Below, piece after piece: positions 5,292-5,687 of a stretch of DNA of 5,687 bases; the first letter of the stretch is position 1, and every line of letters starts with the position of its first letter. A program made the translations under genes and the position numbers. Source of the DNA: Rhodoferax sp. (GTDB taxonomy: Bacteria; Pseudomonadota; Gammaproteobacteria; Burkholderiales; Burkholderiaceae_C); the NCBI GenBank assembly GCA_028292305.1, contig JAQGMQ010000199.1, positions 1-5,687 on the forward strand, written 5' to 3'. A model generated the notes under the pieces. The model was not told the DNA's origin. It saw nothing but the letters and a program-made list of their open reading frames with translations, and did not search any database.

Positions 5292-5687
5292 TCACAAAAC
5301 GGAGCAGGCCTGCTCGAAGCTCAGACGCGGGTTGCGCTTGAATTCCTTGCTGTGGTCGGCAAAGCCGAGGTTGATCAGGAAGTTGGCCTGCAGGCGGCCG
5401 TCGGCAAAGAATTCGGCGTTGACCTTGGGGATGTCGAAGCCGCTCATCGGCCCGCAATCGAGTCCCACCGCGCGTGCGGCCAGTATGAAATAAGCACCGC
5501 CCATCGTGCCGTTGCGGGTGGCCGTGGCGGTGGCCATCGTGGGGTTGCCGGCGAACATGTCGCGTGCGCCTTCGCCATGCCACACCAGCGGCATGTTCTC
5601 GTAGAACTGCGTGTCGGTGGCAACGATCACCGTGACCGGCGCGAGCTTGGTCTTTTCCAGGTTGCCCGCCGACAAGGCCGGCAGCAG
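5292..5687 (-). CDS. RutE/HadB-family nitroreductase (partial, N-terminus outside window)
   Basis: The last 131 residues are visible; the gene enters from the right edge in an open frame. Against E. coli RutE (196 residues, recalled from memory), roughly 65 N-terminal residues are missing. Shared stretches include PALSAGNLEKTK at the visible start, APVTVIVA, FYENMPL, the RN-x-x-M segment before AAYFILA-like residues, DCGPMSGFD and the ending PRLSFEQACSVL. The family uses FMN and NAD(P)H; RutE is assigned reduction of malonic semialdehyde to 3-hydroxypropionate in pyrimidine breakdown, and relatives reduce nitro compounds or other aldehydes. No other rut gene is visible here, so the RutE role is not supported by context. 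The coding frame continues through the TTG at 5675, which is internal rather than a start. It precedes the TSUP gene by 18 bp on the same strand. Confidence 0.87.
   Translation of the reverse strand: MLPALSAGNLEKTKLAPVTVIVATDTQFYENMPLVWHGEGARDMFAGNPTMATATATRNGTMGGAYFILAARAVGLDCGPMSGFDIPKVNAEFFADGRLQANFLINLGFADHSKEFKRNPRLSFEQACSVL

Overview
The window is GC-rich (by eye roughly two thirds G+C) chromosomal DNA. It suggests a betaproteobacterium, probably order Burkholderiales and perhaps Comamonadaceae. This is inferred from protein character, base composition, the style of the intergenic palindromes and the Kef and TSUP gene types; no database search was possible. I see no transposase, integrase, phage gene or CRISPR array, and base use looks even throughout. 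It reads as ordinary core or near-core chromosome.

Layout. (1) Positions 2-91 hold the last 29 codons of a plus-strand SPOUT tRNA methyltransferase, probably trmL. (2) Positions 92-307 lie between convergent genes and carry three G/C-rich palindromic repeats in alternating orientation. (3) A minus-strand pair follows: an orphan ParA-type ATPase (1426-797), then a MaoC/NodN-type hot-dog hydratase (760-308), 36 bp apart. (4) A divergent gap of about 80 bp (1427-1507) separates this pair from the plus-strand operon kefF-kefC (1508-2203 and 2207-4036, 3 bp apart). These encode the flavodoxin-fold ancillary subunit and the glutathione-gated K+/H+ antiporter. (5) Downstream is a tRNA-Gly(GCC) gene (4143-4218) with its own likely promoter (AT-rich UP-like block plus TATAGT) and a textbook intrinsic terminator (4226-4252). 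(6) A small plus-strand ORF (4352-4507) could encode a 51-residue single-span membrane protein. (7) The right end is a minus-strand pair: a RutE/HadB-type nitroreductase cut by the window edge (5687-5292), followed 18 bp later by a TauE/SafE (TSUP) transporter with a GTG start (5273-4518).

Functional reading. KefF and KefC form one known system: an electrophile-protective potassium efflux antiporter inhibited by glutathione, activated by glutathione adducts, and needing KefF for full activity. The remaining genes are separate functions that happen to be neighbours. The ParA-MaoC pair is the least explained. I found no convincing new system. The points most worth a second look are the palindrome cluster, the orphan ParA, the alanine-rich insertion in KefF, and the tRNA promoter that seems to lack a -35 box but has an UP-like element.
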